Origin: Nioella ostreopsis
Lineage (GTDB): Bacteria; Pseudomonadota; Alphaproteobacteria; Rhodobacterales; Rhodobacteraceae
NCBI RefSeq assembly: GCF_004000255.1
Contig: NZ_RCIQ01000003.1
Span: forward strand, 180,389 to 244,388
Length of the DNA stretch: 64,000 bases
Direction: 5' to 3'
In this document: in pieces, positions 1 through 8,773 of the stretch
How the letters are laid out: the number at the start of each line of letters is the position of its first letter
Position numbering within the stretch: the stretch's first letter is position 1
The notes under the pieces: model-generated
Told to the model about the DNA's origin: nothing
Seen by the model: only the letters and a program-made list of their open reading frames with translations
Database searches by the model: none
Made by a program: the position numbers and the translations under genes

Positions 1-111
1 GACAGCGCGGGCGGCGAAATGGTCGAGGTGATCCTGAACATGGCCCACCTGCCCGACGCCGACCGCGCGGCCATTGCCGCCTATCTTCAGGCGCTTCCCG
101 CCTCAGAGTGA
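1..111 (+). CDS. C-terminal end of a c-type cytochrome (partial)
   Basis: The window opens inside this frame, and only the last 36 codons and the TGA at 109-111 are present. The residues DADRAAIAAYLQALP are typical of the last helix of class I cytochrome c domains, where a DxxxIAAYLxxLP ending follows the methionine-ligand loop. No haem motif is visible because the CxxCH part lies outside the window. The end overlaps the convergent Sel1 gene by a few bases. Family-level assignment from a short tail only. Confidence 0.6.
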   Translation, partial: DSAGGEMVEVILNMAHLPDADRAAIAAYLQALPASE

Positions 112-1446
112 GCCCATCATCGCCCGCGCCTCGGCCTGCTGCGCCGGGCTGAGCGCCCGCGACAGCCGATTGCAACGACGGCTGTATTGCACCTGCCGGT
201 CCTCGTTCGAGGTGATCTCGACCGCGCGCAGGCAAAGGGCCAGGCCGCGCACCGGATCGCGGCCAGGATGGGCCGGATCAGAGATGACCTCGCCGAGGTT
301 CACGTAGGCCAGCGAGTCATTCTCCTCCAGACCGCGCTGAAACATCTCGCCCGCGCGCAGCAGATCCCGGGCACCGCCCACACCGTTGCGCAGCATCAGG
401 CCGAGATCGCCAAAGGCCAGTTCGGCCCCGCGTTCGGCGGCCAGTTCCATCAACCGGCGGGCTTCGATTTCATCGGAATAGCCCAGATCCCCGTGCCAAT
501 ACATGACCGCCAGTTCATAGGTCGCATCCGCATCCCCCTGATCGGAGGCGAGCTGATAGTAGTGTCGGGCCATGTCAGGGTCAGCCTCAACCCCGCGCCC
601 GCCTTCATACATCGAGCCCAGGTTGTAATAGCCGGTCGTGCTGCCCTGTTCTGCCGCCTGTTGGAAATAGGCCACCGCGCGGTCGTGATCGACAGGAAGG
701 CCGCCTTCGCCATTGTCATAGTAATACCCCAGCCAGTTCGCGCCATAGGAGCTGCCCCGCTCGGCAGCCTCTTCATAGAGCGCCACCGCCTGTGGCTGAT
801 CGACCGGCCCGCCTTCGCCTTCACGCAGCATGTCGGCGAGATTTTCCAGCGCCCAGAGGGGGCCGTCATTGTCATGAGCCAGCGCATAGAAGCGTCGCGC
901 CTCGGCCTGGTTTTCCTCCACCCCTTCGCCATGGGCATACATCCAGCCCACATTCGCGGTGCCATCCACATAGCCCGCCTCATGGGCCCGGCGGAAATAC
1001 TCCATCGCGCGGCGGGAATCCGGGGTGCCGAAATGGCCTTCAAAATAGGACACGCCAAGATTGTTATAGACCCCGGCATAGCCCATCTCCTCGGCCCGCA
1101 GCATCAGCGGAATGGCCAGATCGGGACGCGGATCCTGCCCGGACCAGCCGTCGAGATAGTGATCGGCCAGATTGTTCAGCGCCTGTGGCAGATCCTGATC
1201 GGCGGCGGCCTGATAATAGCTGACCGCCCGGAACCCGTCCGCAGGCACGCCGAGCCCGTTCTCGTAGAGAATGCCCATCATGTTCAGCGCCACCGCGTCG
1301 CCGGAATTGGCCAGCGGGCGGGAGATTTCCAGCGCCAGCGCGTAGTTGCCCGCGCGATAGGCCTCCACGGCGTCATCGGCGGTCTGTGCATACAATGGGG
1401 TCGCGAGGCAAAGCAGCGCGGCGACGGAGATGGCTTTGAAGTTCAT
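103..1446 (-). CDS. Secreted Sel1-repeat protein
   Basis: A 447-residue protein with a signal peptide (positively charged start, hydrophobic core, LYAQ cleavage region near residue 21) followed by about ten Sel1-like TPR repeats of roughly 36 residues, for example ALNMMGILYENGLGV and AYVNLGEV. Sel1 repeats form alpha-solenoids used for protein-protein contacts, so a periplasmic scaffold or adaptor is likely; no catalytic domain is visible. I chose the ATG at 1446 because AAGGAGA sits just upstream and the signal peptide starts there; a longer frame reaches 1632 without support. It lies 41 bp downstream of a clear paralogue on the same strand, so the two probably share a transcript. The partner is unknown. 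Confidence 0.85.
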   Translation of the reverse strand: MNFKAISVAALLCLATPLYAQTADDAVEAYRAGNYALALEISRPLANSGDAVALNMMGILYENGLGVPADGFRAVSYYQAAADQDLPQALNNLADHYLDGWSGQDPRPDLAIPLMLRAEEMGYAGVYNNLGVSYFEGHFGTPDSRRAMEYFRRAHEAGYVDGTANVGWMYAHGEGVEENQAEARRFYALAHDNDGPLWALENLADMLREGEGGPVDQPQAVALYEEAAERGSSYGANWLGYYYDNGEGGLPVDHDRAVAYFQQAAEQGSTTGYYNLGSMYEGGRGVEADPDMARHYYQLASDQGDADATYELAVMYWHGDLGYSDEIEARRLMELAAERGAELAFGDLGLMLRNGVGGARDLLRAGEMFQRGLEENDSLAYVNLGEVISDPAHPGRDPVRGLALCLRAVEITSNEDRQVQYSRRCNRLSRALSPAQQAEARAMMGSL

Positions 1447-1487
1447 ATGGGCTCTCCTTTTCGAAATAAGGTTTCGTGAGGAACGGG

Positions 1488-2855
1488 TCAGCTGCCTGAA
1501 AGCAAGGCATCTGTCCTTTCTGTGATGGCCGCACGCTCTGCCGCGCTCAGGTCGTCGGGCAGGGTACCACAGCTTTCCTGATACTCGGCGGTGCGGTCGG
1601 GTTCGATCTCGCGCGCGATGGCAAAGGCGCACCAGGCATAGCCCTCGACCCGGTCGGCCCCGTCATAGTCGGGGTTGAGATAGACCGTCGCCGCGCCCCA
1701 GGCCGCGAAGGGATAATCCATGCGGGCGGCCTGCTGGTATAGCGCCAGCGCATCGGCAAAATCCACTGGCCCGCCAAGCCCGGCTTCATGCATGTAGCCC
1801 AGATCATTCGTTGGCCCCGGCAAGCCCAGATCGGCCAGAATCTGCAACAGGCGGCGGGCCTCTGCATGGTCCTGCGCGACGCCCGCACCATCCCAGTACA
1901 TATAGGCCAGATCCGACAGCGCCTCGATGTTCCCGCGCTCATAGGCAAGGTGATAGAGCGCCACCGCCCGGTCGATATCATCCGGCACCGACGGGTCACC
2001 ATCGGACAGAAGATAGGCTAGGTTGGAAGGCGCCCAGTCATGGCCGAGGGCCGTCCCCTGTTCATAGGCCTCTGCGGCCGCTGCCGGATCGGGGGCCATC
2101 CCCGCCGCGCCATTGAGCAGCAAGATACCCAGATCGTTCCCCGCCCCGGCATAGCCAAGCGTGATGGCCTGCCGGTAAGTTTCAATCGCCCCGGGAATGT
2201 CCTGCGGGCCGCCCCGGCCAAGCTCCATCATATAGGCCAGATTGCGGGTGCCCTGCCCGTTTCCAAGCTCTGCCGCCTGTTCAAAGAGAAGCCGCGCCTG
2301 CGTGTCGTCCTGCGCGACCCCGAACCCCTGGGCATAGAGCGCCCCCATATTGCTATAGGCCCCCGCCGAGCCCCCATCCATGGCCTGCCGGTAATAGGCC
2401 GCGGCGGCATCGTAATCCGGGCTGCCAAGGACGCCTTCCTCGGACATGGCGCCAAGGGTGTTGAGAGCCTCGGCATTGCCTGCCTCTGCGGCGGCGTCTG
2501 CCAGCTCCCATGCGCGGGTCAGGTCGCGAGGGACGCCATTCACACCCTTATACAAGATCCAGGCCAGGTTTGCCTGAGCAATCGCATATTCCTGGGCAAC
2601 GGCGGCCTCGTAATAGTCCAGCCCAAGCTGCAGGTCCTGTTCCACCCCTTGGCCGTGGAAATAAAGCACCCCGAGGATATTCAGGGCCGCAGGATCGCCC
2701 GCCTCGGCCATCGGTTCCGACAATTGGCGTGCGGTGTCATAATCGCCGCCCCTGAAGGCGGCGCGGGCATCATCCAGCCAATCGGCATGGGCCGACAGGG
2801 GCGCGAGAAACAGACAGACGGCAACAGCAGACAGACCGGCGCGAAGATGAACCAT
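1488..2855 (-). CDS. Secreted Sel1-repeat protein, paralogue of the next gene downstream
   Basis: A 455-residue protein with a signal peptide ending near SAHA at about residue 24, then Sel1 repeats through to about residue 400 (for example AALNILGVLYFHGQGV and AYSNMGALYAQGFGV). The region just after the signal peptide, with the pattern DDARAAFRGGDYDTA, matches DDAVEAYRAGNYALA in the adjacent Sel1 protein, so the pair arose by tandem duplication. The ATG at 2855 has a GGGAGG site; an in-frame codon at 2909 lacks one and would precede the signal peptide. Likely exported and involved in protein contacts; exact role unknown. Confidence 0.85.
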   Translation of the reverse strand: MVHLRAGLSAVAVCLFLAPLSAHADWLDDARAAFRGGDYDTARQLSEPMAEAGDPAALNILGVLYFHGQGVEQDLQLGLDYYEAAVAQEYAIAQANLAWILYKGVNGVPRDLTRAWELADAAAEAGNAEALNTLGAMSEEGVLGSPDYDAAAAYYRQAMDGGSAGAYSNMGALYAQGFGVAQDDTQARLLFEQAAELGNGQGTRNLAYMMELGRGGPQDIPGAIETYRQAITLGYAGAGNDLGILLLNGAAGMAPDPAAAAEAYEQGTALGHDWAPSNLAYLLSDGDPSVPDDIDRAVALYHLAYERGNIEALSDLAYMYWDGAGVAQDHAEARRLLQILADLGLPGPTNDLGYMHEAGLGGPVDFADALALYQQAARMDYPFAAWGAATVYLNPDYDGADRVEGYAWCAFAIAREIEPDRTAEYQESCGTLPDDLSAAERAAITERTDALLSGS

Positions 2856-2921
2856 GGCAAAAACCTCCCTTAAATGCGGGAATGCTACCGCAACATGGCA
2901 AAATCGCAAAATGCTTTGCGG

Positions 2922-4205
2922 TCAGTGGCTCAGATGCGCCGGCGCGTCGATATGGGGGCGGCGCAGGGTGAGAAGGCGCAGCGCCTCGTCCGCCCGACCC
3001 TGTTGGATCTGCGCGTTCATTAGGGCAAATTCGAGGATATCACGCTGTGCCCGGCTGCCGCCCACCCGTTCCGACTGCGCCACGACGGGGATCAGCCGCG
3101 CCTCGGCCACGGCCCAATCCTCGGCAGCAATCGCCCGGAACGCCTCGGCGCAGGCGGGCACCATGTCACCAATTGGCCCTTTGGCGTCCGATATAAGCCG
3201 GTCGAGCGCCTCACCATTGCCGCTCATGGCATGAATCACCGCCGCATGAACATCGACGAATCCCATTCCGGGGGTCGGGAAAGAGGCCAGCGCATACTCC
3301 CCAAGCGCCTGCCAGCGGGCCTGCCCGATCTCCACCCCGGCCAGTGACGCCCGATAGTAGAGCGCTGCCAGATCGGTGACGACATTGATCGCGGGGCTTA
3401 GGCTGACGCCCGGGGCCAGGTCTTCATCCACCGCCCGCCACATGCGCGCCTCGTCGCCCGTCGCCATCGCCCACAACGCCACATGCCAGGTATTGTGGCA
3501 ATGCATCAGGCCCGTGCGGTCGTAGCCCTGCATCCAGTCGCCCAGAAACCGCAGCCCGTCCGCCGTTTCCCCGACCTCATAGTAGAGATGCGCGCGGATA
3601 TGGGCGGCATGGGCGCTGTCAGGATTGCGCGCAAGCGCCAAGTCGATCTGCATCTCGGCCTGCTTGAACTGCCCGATTTCCAGATGCGCAAAAGCCATCT
3701 GGGCGGGAAACCACCAGTCGCCCTCGTAATGGGGGGCCAGGAAATCGGCCACCGCCAGATGTTCCGCCTCGCGGCCCACGCGGCCGGAAAAACCGATCAG
3801 GCTGAAGACCCCAAGAACGGTCTGCGCCACCAGCGCATCACGGGGATACTCGCGAATATGGGCCCGGATCAGCGCATAGCCTTGCCCCGCGCGCCCTTCG
3901 ATCAGATGCCCGAAGATCTCCAGTTGAGCGGCCTCTCTCGGGGTCAGTACCCGGTCGCAGCCCCTTGCCGCCGCCAGGGCCGCCTTTGCCTGGCTCATAT
4001 GGCCGAAGGTTTGGAAGTTCCGGGCCAGCGCCACATGGGCGGGGGCAAACTCCGGGTCGGCCTGCGTGGCCTCTAGCAGGGCTTCCTCCACCCCTGCCAT
4101 CCCGGCAAGGTAGAGATCGACGCCGCGCTGATAGGCATCCGCGGCCCGCTCCGATCCTGTGGAAATCTGCAGCCCATAGCGGTCTGTCATCACATCGCGG
4201 CGCAT
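2922..4205 (-). CDS. TPR protein of the TTC38 type
   Basis: About 427 residues from the ATG at 4205, which has a GGGGGAAA site; upstream in-frame ATGs at 4271 and downstream at 4190 are alternatives. It reads as helical repeats throughout. The DRYGLQISTGS opening, the segment AVDxFLAPHYEGDWWFP, and the GLMHCHNTWHVALWAM stretch are characteristic of the TTC38 family, in which the conserved HxxWH region lies mid-protein. The biochemical role of bacterial members is not established. There is no signal peptide from this start, so it should be cytoplasmic. It is separated from the Sel1 pair by 66 bp on the same strand. Confidence 0.75.
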   Translation of the reverse strand: MRRDVMTDRYGLQISTGSERAADAYQRGVDLYLAGMAGVEEALLEATQADPEFAPAHVALARNFQTFGHMSQAKAALAAARGCDRVLTPREAAQLEIFGHLIEGRAGQGYALIRAHIREYPRDALVAQTVLGVFSLIGFSGRVGREAEHLAVADFLAPHYEGDWWFPAQMAFAHLEIGQFKQAEMQIDLALARNPDSAHAAHIRAHLYYEVGETADGLRFLGDWMQGYDRTGLMHCHNTWHVALWAMATGDEARMWRAVDEDLAPGVSLSPAINVVTDLAALYYRASLAGVEIGQARWQALGEYALASFPTPGMGFVDVHAAVIHAMSGNGEALDRLISDAKGPIGDMVPACAEAFRAIAAEDWAVAEARLIPVVAQSERVGGSRAQRDILEFALMNAQIQQGRADEALRLLTLRRPHIDAPAHLSH

Positions 4206-4362
4206 CAATTTCCCCCGTTTCCCAAGGTCCAGGGCTCCGGCGCAGGCCAGAATAATCCCCGGCAGCGCCACAGGGTTGCCCCCATTTCCACAACTTTGGA
4301 GGGTATGTCTTTGTCATGCAAGCAGTTGTGCCGCAATGAACGGCAAAATGGAGAACCAGGAA

Positions 4363-4836
4363 ATGCAACAAAAGCAGAACTTCTTTTTGGACGAATCCGG
4401 CGCCGTGACCGTCGATTGGGTCGTCCTGACCGCCGGGCTGGTTGGCCTTGGGCTGGCCACCATGGCCGTGGTCAGCGCCGGGGTCGAGGATCTCAGCGGT
4501 GACATGCGCGGCCAGATGGAAAGCCAGACGATCTCGACCAGCTTCGCCAGTGCGGCAAGCGGCGGCGGCACCTGGTCCTGGTCGGGTCGGACCGCCCAAG
4601 ATTACCACGCGGTCGGGGCGGCAGCCGCCCCCGGCAACAATGGCGCAACCTATTACTGGGCGCAGCAGGAGGCGATTGGCGACATGCCGGAAGGCTACAA
4701 TTTCGACGACCCCATGCATGATCCGGCCACCGGTCTGGTCGTCTATACCAGCAACGATGGCACGACTTACGCCTCGGGTGGTGAAACCTGGGCAATCGAC
4801 GAATATCCTGGCACGCCGGTCTATTGGGGCGCCTGA
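4363..4836 (+). CDS. Pilin-like secreted protein with Flp-type N-terminus
   Basis: A 157-residue protein beginning MQQKQNFFLDESGAVTVDWVV. A charged stretch is followed by DESGAVTVDWVVLTAG and a single hydrophobic helix (about residues 14-38), which resembles the N-terminal part of Flp-type pilins and TadE-like proteins of Rhodobacteraceae. The remaining 110 residues are rich in Gly, Ser, Thr and Tyr, much longer than a true Flp pilin of 50-60 residues. I prefer the ATG at 4363 because GGAG lies 9 bases upstream; ATGs at 4336 and 4348 are also in frame. No tad assembly genes are nearby, so it may be a minor pilin or just an anchored surface protein. It ends before a strong hairpin shared with lipA. 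Confidence 0.6.
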   Translation: MQQKQNFFLDESGAVTVDWVVLTAGLVGLGLATMAVVSAGVEDLSGDMRGQMESQTISTSFASAASGGGTWSWSGRTAQDYHAVGAAAAPGNNGATYYWAQQEAIGDMPEGYNFDDPMHDPATGLVVYTSNDGTTYASGGETWAIDEYPGTPVYWGA

Positions 4837-4861
4837 TCCCTCACTTGCAGTCGAAAAAGAA

Positions 4862-4884
4862 AACCCCGGCCTTGCGCCGGGGTT
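4862..4884 (-). terminator. Terminator hairpin behind lipA
   Basis: A perfect 9-bp stem (AACCCCGGC at 4862-4870, GCCGGGGTT at 4876-4884) with loop CTTGC. Read on the minus strand it is followed by a run of T residues (complement of the A-rich bases at 4852-4863), giving a classic intrinsic terminator for lipA. On the plus strand the following TTGTTCGT is weaker, but it may also stop transcription from the pilin-like gene. Confidence 0.8.
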
Positions 4885-4891
4885 GTTCGTC

Positions 4892-5845
4892 TCAGGCCTG
4901 TCCCAGCTTCCGCAGCCGCGCTGCGCGCAGCCGGGCGAAATCGTCGCCCGCGTGGTAACTTGACCGCGTCAGCGGCGTGGCCGAGACCATCAGGAAGCCC
5001 TTGTTATAGGCAGCCTTCTCATAGGCCTTGAATTCCTCGGGCGTCACGAACCGGTCTACCGCATGGTGTTTCGGTGTCGGTTGCAGGTACTGACCGATGG
5101 TCAGGAAGTCGATATCGGCAGCGCGCATGTCTTCCATGACCTGGATGACCGACTGCTTGTCCTCGCCGAGCCCCACCATGATGCCCGATTTGGTGAACAT
5201 GGTCGGATCCAGTTCCTTCACCCGCTGCAAGAGCCGCAGGGAATGGAAATAGCGGGCACCGGGGCGCACCTCGGGATAAAGCCCCGGCACGGTTTCGAGA
5301 TTGTGGTTGAACACATCCGGTTTCGCGGCCACCACGACCTCCAGCGCCTCGGGGGCGCAGCGGATGAAGTCGGGCGTCAGGATTTCAATGGTCGTGTCCG
5401 GGCTGCGATGGCGGATTGCGCGGATGGTCTGGGCGAAATGCTCGGCCCCGCCATCCTCGATATCATCGCGGTCGACCGAGGTGATCACCACATGGTTCAG
5501 CCCCAGTTTCTGCACGGCATCCGCGACGCGGCCCGGCTCGAACACGTCGAGATCCTCCGGCGGCTTGCCGGTGGCGATGTTGCAGAAGGTGCAGGCGCGG
5601 GTGCAGACCTCGCCCATGATCATCATCGTGGCGTGGCCCTGGCTCCAGCATTCGCCGGCATTGGGGCAGCCCGCCTCTTCGCAGACCGTCACCAGCTTGT
5701 GCTCTCGCATGATCTTGTGGGTTTTCTTGTAGCCCTCACCCACAGGTGCCTTGACCCGGATCCACGCCGGTTTCTTCGGCTGCGGGTTGTCCGGGCGGCG
5801 CGCCTTTTCGGGGTGGCGCTGTTCGGGAATCTTCAGATCACGCAT
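4892..5845 (-). CDS. lipA: Lipoyl synthase
   Basis: A 317-residue radical-SAM enzyme that inserts two sulfurs into octanoyl groups on lipoyl domains of 2-oxoacid dehydrogenases and the glycine cleavage H protein. Both iron-sulfur sites are visible: the auxiliary cluster cysteines C55, C60 and C66 ([12 protein letters not shown]) and the radical-SAM CxxxCxxC at C81, C85 and C88 (CTRACTFC). The conserved [19 protein letters not shown] end appears as [12 protein letters not shown]. Length is normal and the start has GGAGGAG. It is a single gene with its own terminator. Cytoplasmic. Confidence 0.98.
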   Translation of the reverse strand: MRDLKIPEQRHPEKARRPDNPQPKKPAWIRVKAPVGEGYKKTHKIMREHKLVTVCEEAGCPNAGECWSQGHATMMIMGEVCTRACTFCNIATGKPPEDLDVFEPGRVADAVQKLGLNHVVITSVDRDDIEDGGAEHFAQTIRAIRHRSPDTTIEILTPDFIRCAPEALEVVVAAKPDVFNHNLETVPGLYPEVRPGARYFHSLRLLQRVKELDPTMFTKSGIMVGLGEDKQSVIQVMEDMRAADIDFLTIGQYLQPTPKHHAVDRFVTPEEFKAYEKAAYNKGFLMVSATPLTRSSYHAGDDFARLRAARLRKLGQA

Positions 5846-6013
5846 GCGAGGGCTCCTCCAATTGCGCCATGTTTAACGCTGAACCATCCAAAAGTAACCC
5901 CGCCTCACGCGGGAACCGGCTATGCAGCCCTGCGGTTCCTTGGCGCAGCCGCGCCGGTTGTCAGGCCCTGTGCGCAGGTCCAGACTGACCCGACCGGACA
6001 GGAGACAATCGGT

Positions 6014-6745
6014 ATGGCCATCAACTGGGCGCAGCACCGCACGCAGGATCATCATATCACCCGCGCGCAGGAGTTTCTCAAGCAAATAGTCTATGGCGGC
6101 AATGACGGCATCGTCACCACCTTCGCCATCGTGGCGGGCTTTGCGGGGGCCTCTGCCGAAAACACCGCCCAGATCGGGGCACTGGCGGTGCTGGTCTTCG
6201 GTCTTGCCAACCTGTTTGCGGACGGGGTGTCGATGGGGCTTGGGGAATTTCTGTCGGGCCGGTCGCAACGCGATCTCTATCATGCGCGGCGGGCAATGGA
6301 ATTGCAGGAGCTGTCCACCGATCCCGATCGAGAACGGCTGGAGCTGCAACAGATGCTGCGCGAACGCGGGCTGCCGGGGGGGGATGCCGATCGGGTCGCG
6401 GATATCCTGATGCGCAACCATGATTTCGCCGCCGACCTGATGATGGCCTATGAATTCGAGATGACCGACCCGCGCAGCACCAATCCCGCGGGCGACGGGA
6501 TGTCCACCTTCATGGCGTTCATCACGCTCGGCTCTATCCCGTTGCTGCCCTATATCGCGGGTCTGGACCCGGCCCGCGCCTTCCCCATATCCGTCGCGGC
6601 GACATTCCTCGCGCTGTTCGGGCTCGGGGTTCTGCGCTGGCGCGTAACAGGCGAGGCGGCATTGCGCTGCATAGGCGAAACGGTGATTGTCGGCGGTGTC
6701 TGCGCTTTGGTGGCCTTCCTGGTCGGCGTGCTGGTCGGCGGCTAG
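6014..6745 (+). CDS. VIT1/CCC1-family membrane transporter
   Basis: A 243-residue protein with the family signature VYGGNDGIVTTFAIVAGFAGA in helix 1 and ANLFADGVSMGLGEFLS in helix 2. A charged cytoplasmic region follows (about residues 80-160, rich in Glu and Arg), then three more hydrophobic helices. Eukaryotic VIT1 and CCC1 members move Fe2+ or Mn2+ into vacuoles; the bacterial substrate is inferred to be a divalent metal. There is no N-terminal ferritin-like domain here. The ATG at 6014 is preceded by GGAG; a longer open frame upstream runs antisense to lipA and is not real. Inner membrane. Confidence 0.85.
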   Translation: MAINWAQHRTQDHHITRAQEFLKQIVYGGNDGIVTTFAIVAGFAGASAENTAQIGALAVLVFGLANLFADGVSMGLGEFLSGRSQRDLYHARRAMELQELSTDPDRERLELQQMLRERGLPGGDADRVADILMRNHDFAADLMMAYEFEMTDPRSTNPAGDGMSTFMAFITLGSIPLLPYIAGLDPARAFPISVAATFLALFGLGVLRWRVTGEAALRCIGETVIVGGVCALVAFLVGVLVGG

Positions 6746-6804
6746 ATGCTTGCAAAACCGGGCAAAACCGGCAGGCTGTCGGTCACTCCGAAAAAGGATG
6801 CCCC

Positions 6805-8172
6805 ATGACCGCCCGTGACCAGATGACAACCCGCGCCGCCGCGCCGGACACGCTTCGCCGTTTTGTCGAGGACCTGACCGCCCTGGTGGCCTTCCCGACC
6901 GAACCCGGCGGCGTTGATGCCCATACCGCCTGCCTGAAGCATATCGCCGGGCTGATGGCCGGCCATGGGTTTGTGGCCCGCTGGATCGAGGGCGACCATC
7001 CGCCCGCGATGGTCCTGTCGCGCCATGAAGGCGACGGGTTGCCGACGATCCTCGGCTATGGCCATGCCGATACCGTTCCGGGGATGGAGGGGCGCTGGCA
7101 ACAGGGTCTGACCCCATGGAGCCTGACCGAACGGGACGGCAAGCTCTACGGGCGCGGGGTGGCCGACAACAAAGGACAACTGCTGGTCAACCTGACGGCG
7201 CTTCGATTGGTGCTGGAGCAACAAGGCGCGCTCGGCTTCAACTGTCACATGCTGGTGGAAATGGGCGAAGAGGTCGGCTCGCCGGGGCTGGATGCGATCT
7301 GCGCGGGGCTGAAGGACGACCTGAACGCCGATCTGGTGCTGGCCTCTGACGGGCCGCGCCTGTCTCAGGATCAACCGACCGTGTTTCTTGGCGCGCGCGG
7401 GGCCGTGACGGTGAAACTGTCGATCCATCACCGCGAGGCCGGTCGCCATTCCGGCAATTTCGGCGGGCTTCTGCGCAATCCCGGCACCGAGATGGCCCAT
7501 GCCATTGCCTGCATCATCGGCCCGAACGGCGAATGCCTCGTCCCCGGCTGGACGCCGGAGAAAGTGCCGGACGCCACCCGCGCGATCCTGACGGGCATCA
7601 CCCCCGCAGGCGGAGAGATTGACCCCGGTTGGGGCACCCCCGGCCTGACGCCCGCCGAACGGGTCTTTGCGTGGTCAGCGGTCGAGGTGCTGGCCTTCAC
7701 CTGCGGCACGCCAGAACGGCCCGTCAATGCCATCCCGCCAGAGGCGCAGGCCCATATCCAGCTGCGTCATGTAACCGGGCTGGACCCCGAGGCGATCCTG
7801 CCCGCCCTGCGCGCGCATCTGGATGCGGCCGGGTTCGACTACGTTCAGATCGAGGAACCCGACGCCCGCTTCCCCGCCTCGGCCACGCCACCAGATCACC
7901 CTTTCGCCCGGTTCGTAGTACAGTCCATTGCCCGCACTACCGGGACCGATCCGGTGCTGCTGCCCTCGCTTGGCGGATCACTTCCCAACCACGTCTTCAC
8001 CGAAACGCTCGGCCTTCCCGCAGTCTGGGTGCCGCACAGCTACCCCGGATGCAGCCAGCACGCCCCGGACGAACATCTGCCCAAGGCGATGATCCCCGGT
8101 GCGATTGCCCTGATGGTGGGACTTTACCATGATATCGGCGCTGCCGGTCGGTCCGGCCTGGGGCTGGCGTGA
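6805..8172 (+). CDS. M20-family metallopeptidase
   Basis: A 455-residue enzyme of the M20 (ArgE/DapE/CPG2) group. The metal-site residues are present: GHADTVP (H87, D89), GRGVADNKGQ (bridging D121), EMGEEVGSPG (E155 and E156), ASDGP (D182) and the C-terminal HAPDEHL histidine. M20 members hydrolyse dipeptides or N-acyl amino acids with two zinc ions. The length, and the dimerisation insert (about residues 195-330), fit the dipeptidase branch. It starts 59 bp after the VIT1-like gene on the same strand and could be cotranscribed. The substrate cannot be read from sequence. Confidence 0.88.
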   Translation: MTARDQMTTRAAAPDTLRRFVEDLTALVAFPTEPGGVDAHTACLKHIAGLMAGHGFVARWIEGDHPPAMVLSRHEGDGLPTILGYGHADTVPGMEGRWQQGLTPWSLTERDGKLYGRGVADNKGQLLVNLTALRLVLEQQGALGFNCHMLVEMGEEVGSPGLDAICAGLKDDLNADLVLASDGPRLSQDQPTVFLGARGAVTVKLSIHHREAGRHSGNFGGLLRNPGTEMAHAIACIIGPNGECLVPGWTPEKVPDATRAILTGITPAGGEIDPGWGTPGLTPAERVFAWSAVEVLAFTCGTPERPVNAIPPEAQAHIQLRHVTGLDPEAILPALRAHLDAAGFDYVQIEEPDARFPASATPPDHPFARFVVQSIARTTGTDPVLLPSLGGSLPNHVFTETLGLPAVWVPHSYPGCSQHAPDEHLPKAMIPGAIALMVGLYHDIGAAGRSGLGLA

Positions 8173-8175
8173 TCC

Positions 8176-8571
8176 CTACTGGATCGTCGCGCTCCAACTG
8201 CCGGAACCGAAGCAACTGGCTGACCCGCGACCGCTATAGGGAATGCCGTTCGTGGTGTCGCGCGGATACCAGGTGCCGCTCAGAGTGCATCCAGCAAGGC
8301 TGCCTGACAGGTCACCGACCCAAAGGGATGTGCCGACCATGTTGATCGAAGCCGTACCTTCCCATCGTTCCACCGTGTTCCAGATGTAGTAGTTCCACAG
8401 GCTGTCGCCCTCGCAGGTTCGGCGGCGCAATTCAAATCCGTAGATCCCGCTTGGCAGGTCGATGCGGCCTTGCCAGTTCACGCCGCGATTGTCGCAATTG
8501 AGCGCTGCCGCCGGTCCTGCAATGACCAGTGATGCAGCAATGAAAAGAGCAAGATGCAATAGGCGCAACAT
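8176..8571 (-). CDS. Small secreted protein, function unknown
   Basis: A 131-residue protein with a clean signal peptide ending near AAALNC, so possibly cleaved around residue 23. The mature part is rich in Gly, Ser, Trp and Tyr and has four cysteines. Alternating patterns such as GTASINMVGTSLWVGDLSG suggest a small beta-barrel or lipocalin-like fold. The start has GGGGGA upstream. It converges with the M20 gene with only 3 bp between the stop codons, and is divergent from the next secreted protein. I do not recognise the family. Confidence 0.75.
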   Translation of the reverse strand: MLRLLHLALFIAASLVIAGPAAALNCDNRGVNWQGRIDLPSGIYGFELRRRTCEGDSLWNYYIWNTVERWEGTASINMVGTSLWVGDLSGSLAGCTLSGTWYPRDTTNGIPYSGRGSASCFGSGSWSATIQ

Positions 8572-8773
8572 GTCTTCCCCCTTCGATTAGAAATGTAAAA
8601 CTCCCTCGTTCCTGACCGCCATCCTAGCACGAGTTGGTGCGATGGCTCAAATCCGGGCCGGGCAGACAGGACGGAGCGTGGAATTCGCAATTGAAGGGGA
8701 TTTGGTGTAAAATCCAGCAAACAAGAGGGACAAAGCCGGTCCATTGGACCATTCCAACGGGAAAGGATCCCCG

